Both the position numbers and the translations under genes were made by a program. Below, piece after piece: positions 1 to 9,263 of a DNA stretch of 64,000 nucleotides (positions within the stretch are counted from its first letter, which is position 1; every line of letters begins with the position of its first letter). This DNA is from Planctomycetota bacterium. Its GTDB lineage: Bacteria; Planctomycetota; Planctomycetia; Pirellulales; Pirellulaceae. The stretch lies in the NCBI GenBank assembly GCA_963204915.1, contig CAUJHS010000057.1, forward strand, positions 62,001-126,000. The letters are read 5' to 3'. A model generated the notes under the pieces. The model was given only the letters and a program-made list of their open reading frames with translations, searched no databases and was not told the DNA's origin.

Positions 1-661
1 CGCGCGTGTTGACCACAATCAAGCGAGCTTCCACCCGAGGACCGAATTCCGACTCCCAGGCTTTTTCCAGTTCTTCCCGGGTGACTTGCGTGCGGTCGTT
101 CACCAGCCGGCGCAGCGCGAGCGTGGGCCAGATGATGTCGCGGCTGTATTGCTCGCGCGTGATGCGGCGTTCGTCCTCGAACAGCTTGAGGTACCGCTCG
201 GTGGTCAGGCCGAACTTGGCCGCCATGCGGGCGATTTCGACTTCGATGTCTTTTTCCGTGATAACGATGCTGGCCTTTTCGCACTCTTGCAAAATGAGGT
301 GCTTATTGACCACGGCTTCGATCACGTCGTTGGCGTGGCGGCGGACGCATTCGTCGGCCAGCTCCTGGCGCGTGATCGGCTCGCCATTGATGACCGCGGC
401 GATCTTGGTTTGGCCCGGCGCCTTTTCCGCGGCGACCGATTCGACCGTCGTGGCGTCTTGGCGTACGGTGGTCGGAGCCGCCGGTCCCGCCACGGGGCGC
501 GCTTTGGGAAGGGCTTGCTGCTGCGCCCCCAGTTGGCAGGTCAAAAGGATCGTCCCCAACGTGGCCGCGACGCGCCACCCGGCGCCAGCGCGAGACACCC
601 CACGTGTGTTTGTTTTTCCAGCGGCTTTGCATCCACCGCGACGAGCATCCATGCCGGCCAT
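1..661 (-). CDS. Peptidylprolyl isomerase, SurA-like N-terminal part (partial, runs off the left edge)
   Basis: The minus strand is open from an ATG at 661 to the window edge, giving 220 residues without a stop. After a short basic start there is a hydrophobic stretch (VAATLGTILLTCQLGA), a probable signal peptide, then a Pro/Ala/Thr linker. From about residue 85 the text reads AAVINGEPITRQEL, followed by a helical region (NDVIEAVVNKHLILQECEKA, then ITEKDIEVEIARMAAKFGL). This is the pattern of the SurA N-terminal chaperone domain found in exported parvulin-type peptidylprolyl isomerases. The catalytic rotamase domain would lie beyond the left edge, so enzymatic activity is inferred from family only. 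A second in-frame ATG lies at 652. Role inferred: folding of exported or outer-membrane proteins. Confidence 0.72.
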   Translation of the reverse strand, partial: MAGMDARRGGCKAAGKTNTRGVSRAGAGWRVAATLGTILLTCQLGAQQQALPKARPVAGPAAPTTVRQDATTVESVAAEKAPGQTKIAAVINGEPITRQELADECVRRHANDVIEAVVNKHLILQECEKASIVITEKDIEVEIARMAAKFGLTTERYLKLFEDERRITREQYSRDIIWPTLALRRLVNDRTQVTREELEKAWESEFGPRVEARLIVVNTR

Positions 662-884
662 GAGCGACTTTCCTCCACGCCAGAATGTCAACAGTCTCAC
701 CCTTCCGCTACTTCCACGGGCCGCGAACTATAAACACGCCGCCAGCAGGGGTCAAGGCGAATGCGTGTGAACTTTTGACAAAGTGGGAGCGTCGTGCATG
801 GTGTAGGATGAACACGCTGGGCCGTTCTGGAACAAGCGACGTAAGCGAAAACCGTCGTGCGCCGCACCGCGAGTACCCCCTCCC

Positions 885-1886
885 ATGCCGATTCAGTTTC
901 AAGTGCTTGGCGCTCCCGGACGCGATAACGCCTTACTCGCCGAAGTTCACACCGGCGACGCGGTGCATCGTTTACTGTTCGACTGCGGCGAAGGGTGCGT
1001 GTCGGAACTGCCGATTTCAGTCGTGCATCAGATCGAGAGCGTGTTTTTCTCGCACTTTCACATCGACCACATTGCGGGGTTCGACGCCTTCTTCCGGCAT
1101 AATTTCGGCCGGCCCGATGCGCCGGTGCGCATCTTCGGGCCGCTCGGTACGTGCGATGTGATGGCGCATCGCTTTCGTGGTTTTACGTGGAATCTCGTGG
1201 CCGACGCGCCGGGCGAGTTTCAGGTGACCGAAGTGGCGCCGCCCCGTATGATCACACAAACCTTTTACACGAAGGAAGGCTTCGCCGTGGCGCACCCCGG
1301 GCCTGAGACGCCGTTTCGGGGCTGGGTGTGGGAGGAAGCCGACTTCCGCGTGGAAGCGCACTTGCTCGACCACGGCATGCCGTGCCTGGCGTACCTGGTG
1401 CGCGAAGCGCCGCGCTGGAACTTTCACTTGCCGGCCGTCGCCGAGTTGGGGTTGCGGCCTGGGCCGTGGATGCGCGCCGTGCGCGGCGAAGAACGGGCCG
1501 ACGAGAATCTCACGATTGACGGAAAGCAATACGCGCTGGCCGAGTTGCGCTCGCGCCTGATGCGGCAAACGCCAGGCGAAAGCATTGCGTACCTGACCGA
1601 TTTTCGCCTGGACAACGCTGCGGAGGAACGCCTGGTCGCCTGGCTCGCCGGTTGCGATACGCTCGTGTGCGAGAACAACTTTCGCAACGCCGACCGGCAA
1701 CTGGCCGAGAATAGCTTTCACATGATCTCGGCCGACGTGGCTCGATTGGCGCGCCGGGTGAATCCGCGACGGCTGGTGCTGTTTCACTTGTCCGACCGTT
1801 ACACGGCGAACGAGTGGCGCGAGCAACGCGAAGAAGTGCGAACGGTGTTTCCGCGCACCGAGTTCCCCGTCGCGTGGAAACTCTAA
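885..1886 (+). CDS. MBL-fold metallohydrolase, ribonuclease Z-like
   Basis: The 333-residue protein opens with a beta-strand and FDCGEG, then SHFHIDHIAGFDAFF near residues 56-70, which holds the HxHxDH zinc motif of the metallo-beta-lactamase fold. Later histidines (LDHGMPCLAYLV near 165, ENSFHMISADVA near 275, LFHLSDRY near 300) fit the remaining metal ligands of the RNase Z/ElaC branch. RNase Z trims tRNA 3' ends, but other members of this fold act on small molecules, so the substrate is not certain. The ATG at 885 is the first start of the frame and fits the fold start (PIQFQVLGA). It faces convergently towards the superoxide dismutase gene, and that gene's terminator begins inside this stop codon. 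Confidence 0.8.
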   Translation: MPIQFQVLGAPGRDNALLAEVHTGDAVHRLLFDCGEGCVSELPISVVHQIESVFFSHFHIDHIAGFDAFFRHNFGRPDAPVRIFGPLGTCDVMAHRFRGFTWNLVADAPGEFQVTEVAPPRMITQTFYTKEGFAVAHPGPETPFRGWVWEEADFRVEAHLLDHGMPCLAYLVREAPRWNFHLPAVAELGLRPGPWMRAVRGEERADENLTIDGKQYALAELRSRLMRQTPGESIAYLTDFRLDNAAEERLVAWLAGCDTLVCENNFRNADRQLAENSFHMISADVARLARRVNPRRLVLFHLSDRYTANEWREQREEVRTVFPRTEFPVAWKL

Positions 1887-1940
1887 AAAAGCAGGCGCAC
1901 GGCGAGCGCCGCCCTTCGTGGCGACGCGCCGTGCGCCTGC
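1885..1940 (-). terminator. Intrinsic terminator of the superoxide dismutase gene
   Basis: A perfect 14-bp inverted repeat (arms 1891-1904 and 1927-1940) is followed on the minus strand by six Ts (1885-1890 is AAAAAA on the plus strand). The loop can itself form a short stem. The T-tract overlaps the last base of the TAA stop of the convergent gene. Orientation fits termination of the minus-strand gene at 1991-2608. Confidence 0.8.
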
Positions 1941-1990
1941 GAACTTTCCAAGCCTAAAGTGCTCACTAAGCCTGAATGGTTACGTCTGGC

Positions 1991-2608
1991 TTAAGCGCCT
2001 TTCTTGGCGGCGGTGTAGCGGCTGGAAACTTCGTCCCAGTTCACCACATTCCACCAGGCCGACACATAATCCGGTCGGCGGTTTTGATACTTCAGGTAGT
2101 AGGCATGCTCCCACACGTCCAGACCTAGAATGGGCGTGCGGCCTTCCATATAGGGCGAGTCTTGGTTTGGCGTGCTCTCGACTTGCAGATTGCCGCCGCT
2201 GTCGACCGTGAGCCAGGCCCAACCGCTGCCGAACCGCGTGGCGGCGGCGTTGTTGAACTTCTCTTTGAAGGCGTCGAAGCCGCCGAAGGCTTGGTCAATG
2301 GCCGCCGCCAGATCGCCGCTTGGTTTACCACCTCCCTTGGGCGCCATGATCTTCCAGAACATGGAGTGATTGGCGTGTCCGCCGCCGTTGTTGCGCACCG
2401 CGGTGCGTTTGTCTTCCGGCACCGAGTTGATATTGCGCAGCAACTCTTCGATGCCCATATTCTCGAACTTGGTGCCTGCCACCGCGTCGTTCAGCTTGCT
2501 GACGTACGTCGCATGGTGCTTGCCGTGGTGGATTTGCATCGTCTGCGCGTCGATGTGCGGCTCCAACGCTTCTGGCGGATACGGCAGGTCAGGGAGAGTA
2601 AAGGCCAT
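1991..2608 (-). CDS. sodA: Superoxide dismutase, Fe/Mn family, Mn-type signature
   Basis: The 205-residue length is typical for cytoplasmic Fe/Mn superoxide dismutases, which convert superoxide to oxygen and hydrogen peroxide. Metal ligands are visible: the first His of [10 protein letters not shown] (about residue 27), the His of NHSMFWKIM, and Asp and His of [11 protein letters not shown]. The [11 protein letters not shown] and NQDSPYMEG segments match the Mn-type rather than the Fe-type pattern (Gly before HANH, Gln in NQDSP), although many such enzymes are cambialistic. There is no signal peptide. The ATG at 2608 gives the normal N-terminus ([17 protein letters not shown]). It is monocistronic with its own terminator downstream. 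Confidence 0.95.
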   Translation of the reverse strand: MAFTLPDLPYPPEALEPHIDAQTMQIHHGKHHATYVSKLNDAVAGTKFENMGIEELLRNINSVPEDKRTAVRNNGGGHANHSMFWKIMAPKGGGKPSGDLAAAIDQAFGGFDAFKEKFNNAAATRFGSGWAWLTVDSGGNLQVESTPNQDSPYMEGRTPILGLDVWEHAYYLKYQNRRPDYVSAWWNVVNWDEVSSRYTAAKKGA

Positions 2609-2906
2609 GTTGGTTTCCTTCCGTAGCTAAGAGAGGGATACTCGAATTACCCTCTGGCAACATAACCCATTTTCGATGCATCGACAATCGCCCGGACGAT
2701 GCTCCCTCGGCTGGATCGCCGCCTTCAAGCGGTCCTATTGTTCAACCCCATTCCCCGTTTTGACAGCGTCCCCGCGGGCAAGGCATGGCGCAAGCATCGA
2801 GTCATTTCACCAACCACGCGCTCCCCGTTGGGGAGTGGTTCAACATGGGTCGTGGCGTGTGGCTTGGGCGTTTCCGTCGCAGGTTTGAGTTTCCTCGAAG
2901 GTCTTG

Positions 2907-4319
2907 TTATGCAATCGCCTTTTGTATTACGTGGCCGGCGACGTCGGTCAGGCGGAAGTTGCGTCCTTGGAACTTGTAGGTCAGCCGCTCGTGGTCCAGC
3001 CCGAGCAGGTGCAAGAGCGTGGCGTGGAAGTCGTTCACGTGCACGGGGTCTTCCGTCGGATAGTAGCCGAGTTCGTCGGTCTGGCCGATCGTGGCGCCGG
3101 CCTTGGCTCCGCCGCCGGCCATCCATACGCAATAGGCGTCTTTATGGTGATCTCGGCCGGCTTGCTCCCGATCGCTTTGCAGCATGGGCGTGCGGCCGAA
3201 TTCGCTGCCCCACACCACGAGCGTCTCGTCCAGCAAGCCGCGCTGTTTGAGGTCTTGAATGAGTGCGGCCAGCGGTTGGTCGACTTCCCGGCATTTTTTG
3301 GGCAAGGCAGTGTTGATCGAACCGTGATGATCCCAACCTTCGTCCATGAGCTGCACGAACCGCACGCCGCGCTCGACGAGCCGGCGCGCCAGCAGGCAGT
3401 TGTTGGCGAAACTCCCTTTGCCCGGTTCGGCGCCGTAGGCGGCCAGCGTGTGCGGCGACTCCTGCGACAGGTCCATCAACTCGGGCGCCGAGGTTTGCAT
3501 CCGGAACGCCATTTCATACTGGCTAATGCGCGCGGCGATTTCGGGGTCGCCGACATCGGCCAGTTGCGCCTGGTTTAGTTGATTGATGCTTTCGACGGTG
3601 CGGCGCCGGTCGGTCATCGACAGTCCCGGCGGGTTCGACAGAAACAACACGGGGTCGCCGCCACTGCGGAACTCAATGCCTTGATGCACCGTGGGCAAGA
3701 AGCCGCTGCCCCACAAACTATTGCCGCCGCCCGCCACGGCGCCGGTAATCATCACCACGAACGCCGGCAAGTCTTGGTTCTCGCTGCCCAACCCGTAGGT
3801 GATCCAAGAACCCATCGTGGGTCGACCAAAGCGGCCGAAGCCCGTATGGAGAAAGAGTTGCGCGGGCGCGTGGTTGAACTGCTCGGTGTGCAAGGTCTTG
3901 ATGATGGTCAGATCATCGGCCACGGTGGCCAGGTGGGGCAGTAACTCGGAGATGACAAGTCCCGACTGACCACGCGGTTGAAACTGGAACTTCGAACCCA
4001 TCAACCGCGGATGTCCGCGCAAGAAGGCGAATCGCTGGCCTTGGAGGTATTCCTGGGGGCATAACTCCCCGTCATGCTTGTTCAGCGCCGGCTTGTGCTC
4101 GAACAAATCCAAGTGCGACGGCGCGCCGACCAGATGCACGAAGATCACACTTTTCGACTTGGGCGCAAAGTGCGGCGGCCGCGCCGCCAGCGGGTTCGCC
4201 GGTTGGTTCGCCGCCGGTAAGTCTTGCGCCAAGAGCGAACCTAGCGCGAGCGAGCCAACGCCGCAACTCACGCCCTGAAGCAACGCGCGACGAGACAACG
4301 TTGGAAGGAACTCCGACAT
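2907..4319 (-). CDS. DUF1501 domain protein with Tat-type leader
   Basis: From the ATG at 4319 the protein is 470 residues and starts [18 protein letters not shown], a twin-arginine leader typical of DUF1501 proteins. These are distantly sulfatase/alkaline-phosphatase-like proteins greatly expanded in Planctomycetota. Family features include [18 protein letters not shown], the central [17 protein letters not shown] and the C-terminal [19 protein letters not shown]. The biochemical role is not established; export across the inner membrane is inferred from the leader. The start lies 2 bases after the stop of the upstream DUF1549/DUF1553 gene, so the two are almost certainly co-transcribed and possibly translationally coupled. 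A longer frame to 4379 exists, but it would overlap the upstream gene and bury the leader. Confidence 0.88.
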   Translation of the reverse strand: MSEFLPTLSRRALLQGVSCGVGSLALGSLLAQDLPAANQPANPLAARPPHFAPKSKSVIFVHLVGAPSHLDLFEHKPALNKHDGELCPQEYLQGQRFAFLRGHPRLMGSKFQFQPRGQSGLVISELLPHLATVADDLTIIKTLHTEQFNHAPAQLFLHTGFGRFGRPTMGSWITYGLGSENQDLPAFVVMITGAVAGGGNSLWGSGFLPTVHQGIEFRSGGDPVLFLSNPPGLSMTDRRRTVESINQLNQAQLADVGDPEIAARISQYEMAFRMQTSAPELMDLSQESPHTLAAYGAEPGKGSFANNCLLARRLVERGVRFVQLMDEGWDHHGSINTALPKKCREVDQPLAALIQDLKQRGLLDETLVVWGSEFGRTPMLQSDREQAGRDHHKDAYCVWMAGGGAKAGATIGQTDELGYYPTEDPVHVNDFHATLLHLLGLDHERLTYKFQGRNFRLTDVAGHVIQKAIA

Positions 4320-4321
4320 CG

Positions 4322-6874
4322 TTAACCTTTCGTAATGGTCTCGTCCAGATTGAGCAAAATATTTCCGATCAACAGCCATGTGGCGAACTCGGCTGCATCG
4401 AGATCATCGACCGGCGTCTTGCCAAGCAGCGTCTTGGCCGACTGGGGGTTGGCCCGGAAGTGCGAAAGTTCGCGGTCGTGTACATCCTGCAAGTGGCGCA
4501 ACTCTTGCTCCGTCGGCGCCCGGGCGACACAGCAGCGGAACGCGTAATCGAGTTTATGCGGCGCGTTGTCGCCGGCGCGTTCCGTTAACACACGCCGCGC
4601 CAGTCCGGCGGCCATTTCCAAATACGCGGGGTCATTCAACAGCGTGAGGGCTTGGAGCGGCGTGTTGGTTCGCGCTCGCTGCACCACGCAGGCCGCGCGA
4701 TCAGGCGCGTCGAAATTCACAAAGCTCGGATACGGCGCACTGCGGCGCCAAAACACGTACACGCCGCGACGAAAACGATCGTCATCGGTTTCCGTGCTCC
4801 ACTTGGGGGCATTCCGCCCGACGTGCCGCCAAACGCCCTCGGGCTGCGGCGGATACACGGGAGGACCGTCTTGCTTTTCCGAGAGCAGCCCGCTGATCGC
4901 CAGCGCGTTATCGCGCACCATTTCGGCCGAGAGACGCAACCGCGGCCCACGCGCCAGGAGTTTGTTGTACGGATCACGCTCCAGCAGTTCCGGCGTGACC
5001 CGTGACGACTGCCGATAGACGCTCGACGTGACGATGAGCCGGTGCAGGTGTTTTTGCGACCAACCGCTGCGCATGAACTCGACGGCCAGCCAGTCCAATA
5101 ACTCGGGATGCGTGGGCGGTTCGCCTTGCGAGCCGAAGTCTTCTTCCGTCGCCACAATGCCTTGGCCGAACATCTCGGCCCAAGCCCGGTTCGCTACAAC
5201 GCGCGCCGTCAGCGGGTTGTTTTCGTCGGTCAACCAGTGGGCCAGCGCCAAGCGATTCGCGGGCGCGTCTTGCGGCAAGTCGTGCAGCACGAGGGGCACG
5301 CCCGGTTCGACCGGTTCGCCAGGATTCAAAAACTCGCCGCGACGCAACACATGCGTCTGGCGCGGCTGGTCTTCAATCATCACCAACGTCGTGGGGGGCT
5401 GCGTTGCATCAAGCTGTTTTTGCAACGCGGCCACATGTTCTTTCAAGGCTTTGATTGCGGGATCCAGCCCGACGAAATACGCCGTCAAATCGTTTTGCTG
5501 CTTCTTGTTGCGTTTCCCTGGGGGCAAGTTCACGATGCGTTTAATGTTGGCCGGCAACGCCGCGAGATTGGCTGCGGCTTGCTGCTCCCACTCGGCTTGC
5601 GCCGGCGCTCGGGCGGCGAGGGCGGCGTCCAACTCCTGCTGCGCTGCGTCACGCTGCGACTGCAATTCGAGCCGCGCCGCTTTCTGCGCCTCGGCCAAGG
5701 GCAGGTCCATCATCGGACCGATGAAGTCGTAGGTTACGCCGTCGCCTTTGACCTCCAGAGGGGTGTTGTTGAAGTACGCAAACAGCCGGTAATAGTCCTT
5801 CTGCGTGAAGGGATCATACTTATGGTTATGACACTGAGCGCACTCCAAACTGGTGCCGAGCCACACCATGCCGGTGGTGTTCACTCGGTCGATGATCTGA
5901 TTGACCCGGTTTTCTTCCGGATCGACGCCCGCTTCAACATTGCACGTGGTCAACCGGTGAAAGCCGGTGGCGATTTTTTGCTCCAGCGTCGCTTCCGGCA
6001 GCAAGTCGCCCGCGAGTTGCTCAACCGTGAATTGCGTGAAGGGCATGTCGGCGTTCATCGCACGAATGACCCAGTCGCGATAAGGCCAGACCTCGCGATA
6101 CTGATCGGCCTGATAGCCGTTCGAGTCGGCGTAGCGAGCCAGGTCTAACCACGGACGCGCCCAGCGCGGCCCATACGCGGGCGAAGCGAGCAACCGCTCC
6201 ACCACGCGCTCATACGCATCGGGCGCATCGTCGGCCAGAAACGCTTCCACTTCTTCGACCGAAGGCGGCAGACCGATCAAATCCAAATACACGCGACGCA
6301 AGAGCCGCGATCGCTCGACTTCCGGCGAAGGCGCCAATCCCTCGGCTTCCAATCGCGCGAGGATAAACGCATCGACCGGCGTGCGAACCCACTCCGCATT
6401 CTTGACCTGAGGCAAACCCGCGTGCCGCGGCGGCTGGTAGGCCCAGTGCGCTCGAATCTTGGCATCGGCGGCGCTGGCGGCGTCGGGCCAGGCGGCGCCT
6501 TCGGCAATCCAGCGGCGCAACAGCGCAATCTCGCGCTCCGCCAGCGGCTCATCATCCAACGGCATGCGTTCTTGATCGTCCAAGCCGAGCACGCGGCGCA
6601 ACAGCAAACTTTGCTCCGGCTCGCCGGGAAGCAGCGCCGGTCCCGAAACGCCGCCTTGCAGCACGATCGACCTGGAGTCGAGGCGCAGGCTTCCCTCTTG
6701 TTCGTCGGACCCGTGACAAGAAACACAACGCGCCGTGAGAATCGGCTGGATGTCGCGCACGAAATCAACGCGATCCGGGCTTGGCGCCTCGGCGGCAAGT
6801 CGGTGCGCGGGCGACGTGAGCAACACCGCCACGCCAAAGCAAACCGCGAACCTGAATAAACCGGAATGAGTCAT
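4322..6874 (-). CDS. DUF1549/DUF1553 protein with planctomycete cytochrome C-type (PSCyt1) domain
   Basis: The 850-residue protein starts with an N-terminal signal peptide ([15 protein letters not shown]), then a PSCyt1 domain with one haem-binding motif CVSCH inside [21 protein letters not shown]1549 domain follows ([19 protein letters not shown], then [14 protein letters not shown] and [12 protein letters not shown], which may bind a second haem). After a coiled-coil-like Ala/Gln/Glu-rich insert comes DUF1553 ([46 protein letters not shown]). Proteins of this layout are almost restricted to Planctomycetota and are usually followed by a DUF1501 gene, as here. They are thought to be envelope-located redox or polysaccharide-degradation partners, but no reaction is proven. 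The start used is the ATG at 6874; an in-frame TTG at 6913 would add 13 residues before the signal peptide. Confidence 0.88.
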   Translation of the reverse strand: MTHSGLFRFAVCFGVAVLLTSPAHRLAAEAPSPDRVDFVRDIQPILTARCVSCHGSDEQEGSLRLDSRSIVLQGGVSGPALLPGEPEQSLLLRRVLGLDDQERMPLDDEPLAEREIALLRRWIAEGAAWPDAASAADAKIRAHWAYQPPRHAGLPQVKNAEWVRTPVDAFILARLEAEGLAPSPEVERSRLLRRVYLDLIGLPPSVEEVEAFLADDAPDAYERVVERLLASPAYGPRWARPWLDLARYADSNGYQADQYREVWPYRDWVIRAMNADMPFTQFTVEQLAGDLLPEATLEQKIATGFHRLTTCNVEAGVDPEENRVNQIIDRVNTTGMVWLGTSLECAQCHNHKYDPFTQKDYYRLFAYFNNTPLEVKGDGVTYDFIGPMMDLPLAEAQKAARLELQSQRDAAQQELDAALAARAPAQAEWEQQAAANLAALPANIKRIVNLPPGKRNKKQQNDLTAYFVGLDPAIKALKEHVAALQKQLDATQPPTTLVMIEDQPRQTHVLRRGEFLNPGEPVEPGVPLVLHDLPQDAPANRLALAHWLTDENNPLTARVVANRAWAEMFGQGIVATEEDFGSQGEPPTHPELLDWLAVEFMRSGWSQKHLHRLIVTSSVYRQSSRVTPELLERDPYNKLLARGPRLRLSAEMVRDNALAISGLLSEKQDGPPVYPPQPEGVWRHVGRNAPKWSTETDDDRFRRGVYVFWRRSAPYPSFVNFDAPDRAACVVQRARTNTPLQALTLLNDPAYLEMAAGLARRVLTERAGDNAPHKLDYAFRCCVARAPTEQELRHLQDVHDRELSHFRANPQSAKTLLGKTPVDDLDAAEFATWLLIGNILLNLDETITKG

Positions 6875-7179
6875 GGCGTGAACCGCCTGGGGAATATGGG
6901 CAGGAGAAGACAAGCCGTCGGCGTTTGGGCAGGATTATTAGAGCAGGAATCACCGTGATTTCAACAGATCCAATGGCATGGATCCGACCGCAAAACCGGA
7001 AACGCGCCGGGCCGATGGGTAGAACCGTTCGCCAGCGCCGTGCGTACTGTTTGTGCCGTCGCGAGCCGCGGAACAAGAAAATTCTTCCACGTGACCTGAC
7101 GTGTCCGCGGGCCTGCGATAAGTAGGGCGTCGGGAGTTGCTAACGCAAGGATGTCTTCTAACACGAAAGGATTCCCCAA
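6875..7179. other. Divergent intergenic region, no gene seen
   Basis: About 305 bases separate the minus-strand DUF1549/DUF1553 gene from the plus-strand small gene at 7180. It should hold promoters in both directions. I find no convincing -35/-10 pair, RNA gene or long inverted repeat. Short ORFs here have no recognisable protein character. Confidence 0.4.
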
Positions 7180-7476
7180 ATGCCCAAGTATCAAGTCTTT
7201 TCCGGCAAGTTATCGGTCACGATTCTCGCCGAGGATCCCCATGCGGCCGCTGTCGAGTCCCTCCAGTGGTGGGGCGGAGATGTCGAAAGCTATGGAAACG
7301 ACGGCGCCATGGCTCACAGCCGTCACCTTGAGGAGCAAGTCTTCGTGCGGCAAGTGGGATCGCGGCAGCCGGCGGAACGGTTTATCACCTTCCATCTCTT
7401 GGCCAGCTTAAACCGGGAAACGCCCAATAAGGCCTGGCGGCGCTTGTTGTCCCACTTCAACCCGAATCACAACTGA
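7180..7476 (+). CDS. Small conserved-looking hypothetical protein, paralogue of the next gene
   Basis: This 98-residue protein has no signal peptide or membrane segment. Its first 25 residues (MPKYQVFSGKLSVTILAEDP) clearly resemble those of the next gene at 7637 (MAKYYVESGTLQTIISADDP): M-KY-V-SG-L, then an acidic A-DP and AA. The two therefore look like tandem paralogues sharing a small alpha/beta fold. The C-terminal half is basic (NKAWRRLLSHFNPNHN). A purine-rich GAAAGG precedes the ATG by roughly ten bases. I know of no function; the family appears to be a planctomycete one (recollection, not searched). Confidence 0.72.
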   Translation: MPKYQVFSGKLSVTILAEDPHAAAVESLQWWGGDVESYGNDGAMAHSRHLEEQVFVRQVGSRQPAERFITFHLLASLNRETPNKAWRRLLSHFNPNHN

Positions 7477-7636
7477 GCGAAGTCGGGTTGCGGGAACGTT
7501 TCGGGTCCATCCCAACGTCGAACGCGATGGGACCTGACGAAGATGTGACCGATTTCCGTACTTCTTCATTATAACGAACAACTGTACTACTTCTCTGATT
7601 TTTCTGCTTCACGCATTACCTTCAAGGAACGCCGTC

Positions 7637-7954
7637 ATGGCTAAGTACTACGTCGAGTCCGGCACGCTGCAAACGATCATTTCCGCCGACGATCCGCAAA
7701 AGGCGGCGCTCCTGGCGGTGCACCAGGCGATTGGGCAAACCCTGCCGATCAACGTCGAAGAACTTTCGCCCGAAGAAAAGCAGTCCCAACTGGAGTTCCG
7801 CGGGGTCCAAGTCCTGGGCGACGACATTCTGCTGAACGAACGCGGCTTTGGCCGCGAAGACAGCCTCCGCATCGACACCTATGAAGTGCTCGTCCACTGG
7901 AGCCAACTGCTGGCGGCTTTGGCCAAACTGGAACGCACCTTGGGCGAAGAATAA
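7637..7954 (+). CDS. Small conserved-looking hypothetical protein, paralogue of the previous gene
   Basis: This 105-residue protein, preceded by AAGGAA about ten bases upstream of the ATG, shares its N-terminal pattern with the gene at 7180. It then differs: an acidic middle (VEELSPEEKQSQLEF) and an amphipathic C-terminal helix (VLVHWSQLLAALAKLERTLG). The segment GDDILLNERGFGRED is strongly acidic. There is no signal peptide or transmembrane segment, so a cytoplasmic location is inferred. The 160-base gap to the first paralogue is AT-richer than the genes and may carry a separate promoter. Function unknown. Confidence 0.75.
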   Translation: MAKYYVESGTLQTIISADDPQKAALLAVHQAIGQTLPINVEELSPEEKQSQLEFRGVQVLGDDILLNERGFGREDSLRIDTYEVLVHWSQLLAALAKLERTLGEE

Positions 7955-7990
7955 ACCGGACAGGCATGGCAAAAGTTTCCTTCAAGCCAG

Positions 7991-8017
7991 CCGCGTCATG
8001 AGTCCCTCGGGACGCGG
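7991..8017 (+). terminator. Hairpin downstream of the small paralogue genes, terminator-like
   Basis: A 7-bp perfect inverted repeat (7991-7997 with 8011-8017) lies 36 bases after the stop at 7954. The trailing bases are only mildly T-rich, so it is a weak candidate. Confidence 0.3.
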
Positions 8018-8142
8018 TTGGTTGCGGTAAAACAGGACCCGCATTTTCCTTGACGAAATGCGCAACCTGTCCTTGCGGTTGAAGGCGCTTTCTGGCAGTT
8101 TGATGGCCTTTCCCTTCGCGCCTTGGGATCTGGCCGCTTGCT

Positions 8143-9117
8143 ATGCTCGAACGCTATTTGCTGGTGTGGCTGGTGGCCGCCTCGTTTGCGGCGCTTGTCT
8201 GGCCTGCGATCTTCGGCCCTGCGGCGCTGGACCCGTTTGTTTTATCCAAGGCGTACTTGCCCTATCTTTTCGCCGTGGCGATGTTCGCCATTGGCTGGAT
8301 GCTTCCCAAAGATGAAGTCCGCCAAGTGCGGCAACGTTGGCCAGCGGTTCTGGCCGGCACGGCGGTTCAATACGGCACGATGCCGACCTTAGCCTTCTTA
8401 GTGGCGAAGTTAGGCGGCTTCACGGGCGACGCCTTAATCGGCATTGTGCTGGTAGGCTGTGTTCCCGGCGCCATGGCGTCGAACGTGCTCACGTTACTCG
8501 CCCGCGGTAACGCAAGTTACTCGGTTAGTTTGACCACGCTCGCCACGCTACTTTCGCCCCTTGCCGTACCGCTGGCGTTGCGGCTGACGCTGGAAGGGGC
8601 GCAAGGCGTGAGTCTCGATTTTTGGGCGGTCAGTTGGAATCTTTGCTTGACCGTGGTGTTCCCCGTTACGGCGGGGTTCGCCCTCGGCAACACCTTCCCC
8701 GGAAGGGAGCGAATCGCCAAACGCGTCGGTTCGACCGTGGCGAACCTGGTCATTCTTTGGATCATTGCGGTGGTGGTCGGACTCAACCGCAGTAATTTGG
8801 CGCAAATCACCCTTCCGCTGCTCGTGGCGTTATTTGGCGTCAACGCAGGCGGTTATCTGGCGGGTTACCTGGCTGGCTGGCGGATGCGGCTACCCGAACC
8901 GATGCGGCGCGCCTTGACGTTGGAAATTGGCATGCAGAACGCCGGATTGGGGGCCACGCTGGCCACCCAGTTGTTTCCCGATCGGCCGGCGGCGGCCATT
9001 GCTCCCGCGATTTACACCTTTGGGTGTATGTTGACCGGCGCCATGCTGGCGCGAACCTGGGCCGCCTGGGACGACCGCCGTGCAACGAGCGACGCAAGTT
9101 CTCCTGTGAACGACTGA
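8143..9117 (+). CDS. Bile acid:sodium symporter (BASS) family transporter
   Basis: The 324-residue protein is almost entirely hydrophobic with about nine or ten membrane segments. Two diagnostic stretches are present: VGCVPGAMASNVLTLLARGN near residues 106-125, and EIGMQNAGLGATLATQLF near 263-280, corresponding to the paired crossover regions that form the sodium and substrate sites in BASS transporters. Expected role is sodium-coupled uptake of an organic anion at the inner membrane. The family also carries pantoate, pyruvate and other 2-oxo acids, and the substrate cannot be read from the sequence. The ATG at 8143 begins with MLERYLLVWLVAAS, the first membrane helix. Confidence 0.85.
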   Translation: MLERYLLVWLVAASFAALVWPAIFGPAALDPFVLSKAYLPYLFAVAMFAIGWMLPKDEVRQVRQRWPAVLAGTAVQYGTMPTLAFLVAKLGGFTGDALIGIVLVGCVPGAMASNVLTLLARGNASYSVSLTTLATLLSPLAVPLALRLTLEGAQGVSLDFWAVSWNLCLTVVFPVTAGFALGNTFPGRERIAKRVGSTVANLVILWIIAVVVGLNRSNLAQITLPLLVALFGVNAGGYLAGYLAGWRMRLPEPMRRALTLEIGMQNAGLGATLATQLFPDRPAAAIAPAIYTFGCMLTGAMLARTWAAWDDRRATSDASSPVND

Positions 9118-9263
9118 AGTGGGGCGTTCCAGCCTCCTTCGACGTCGGGCGCAGCGCCTGCCATGCCAACTTTCCGAACGGTTATGCAAAAACCTGTCTC
9201 GGAAGTCGGCGGGCCACAGGAAACAACATTGGCAAACTCACAGGCTTGGCACACACTAAGAGT

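Noticed and set aside
775-809. TTGACA and TAGGAT as a promoter for the MBL gene
   Set aside because: Spacing is 23 bases, too long for a sigma-70 promoter.
2812-2840. Hairpin CTCCCC-GTT-GGGGAG between sodA and the DUF1501 gene
   Set aside because: The stem is good but no T-tract follows on either strand, and outer arms need a large bulge; not strong enough to call a terminator.
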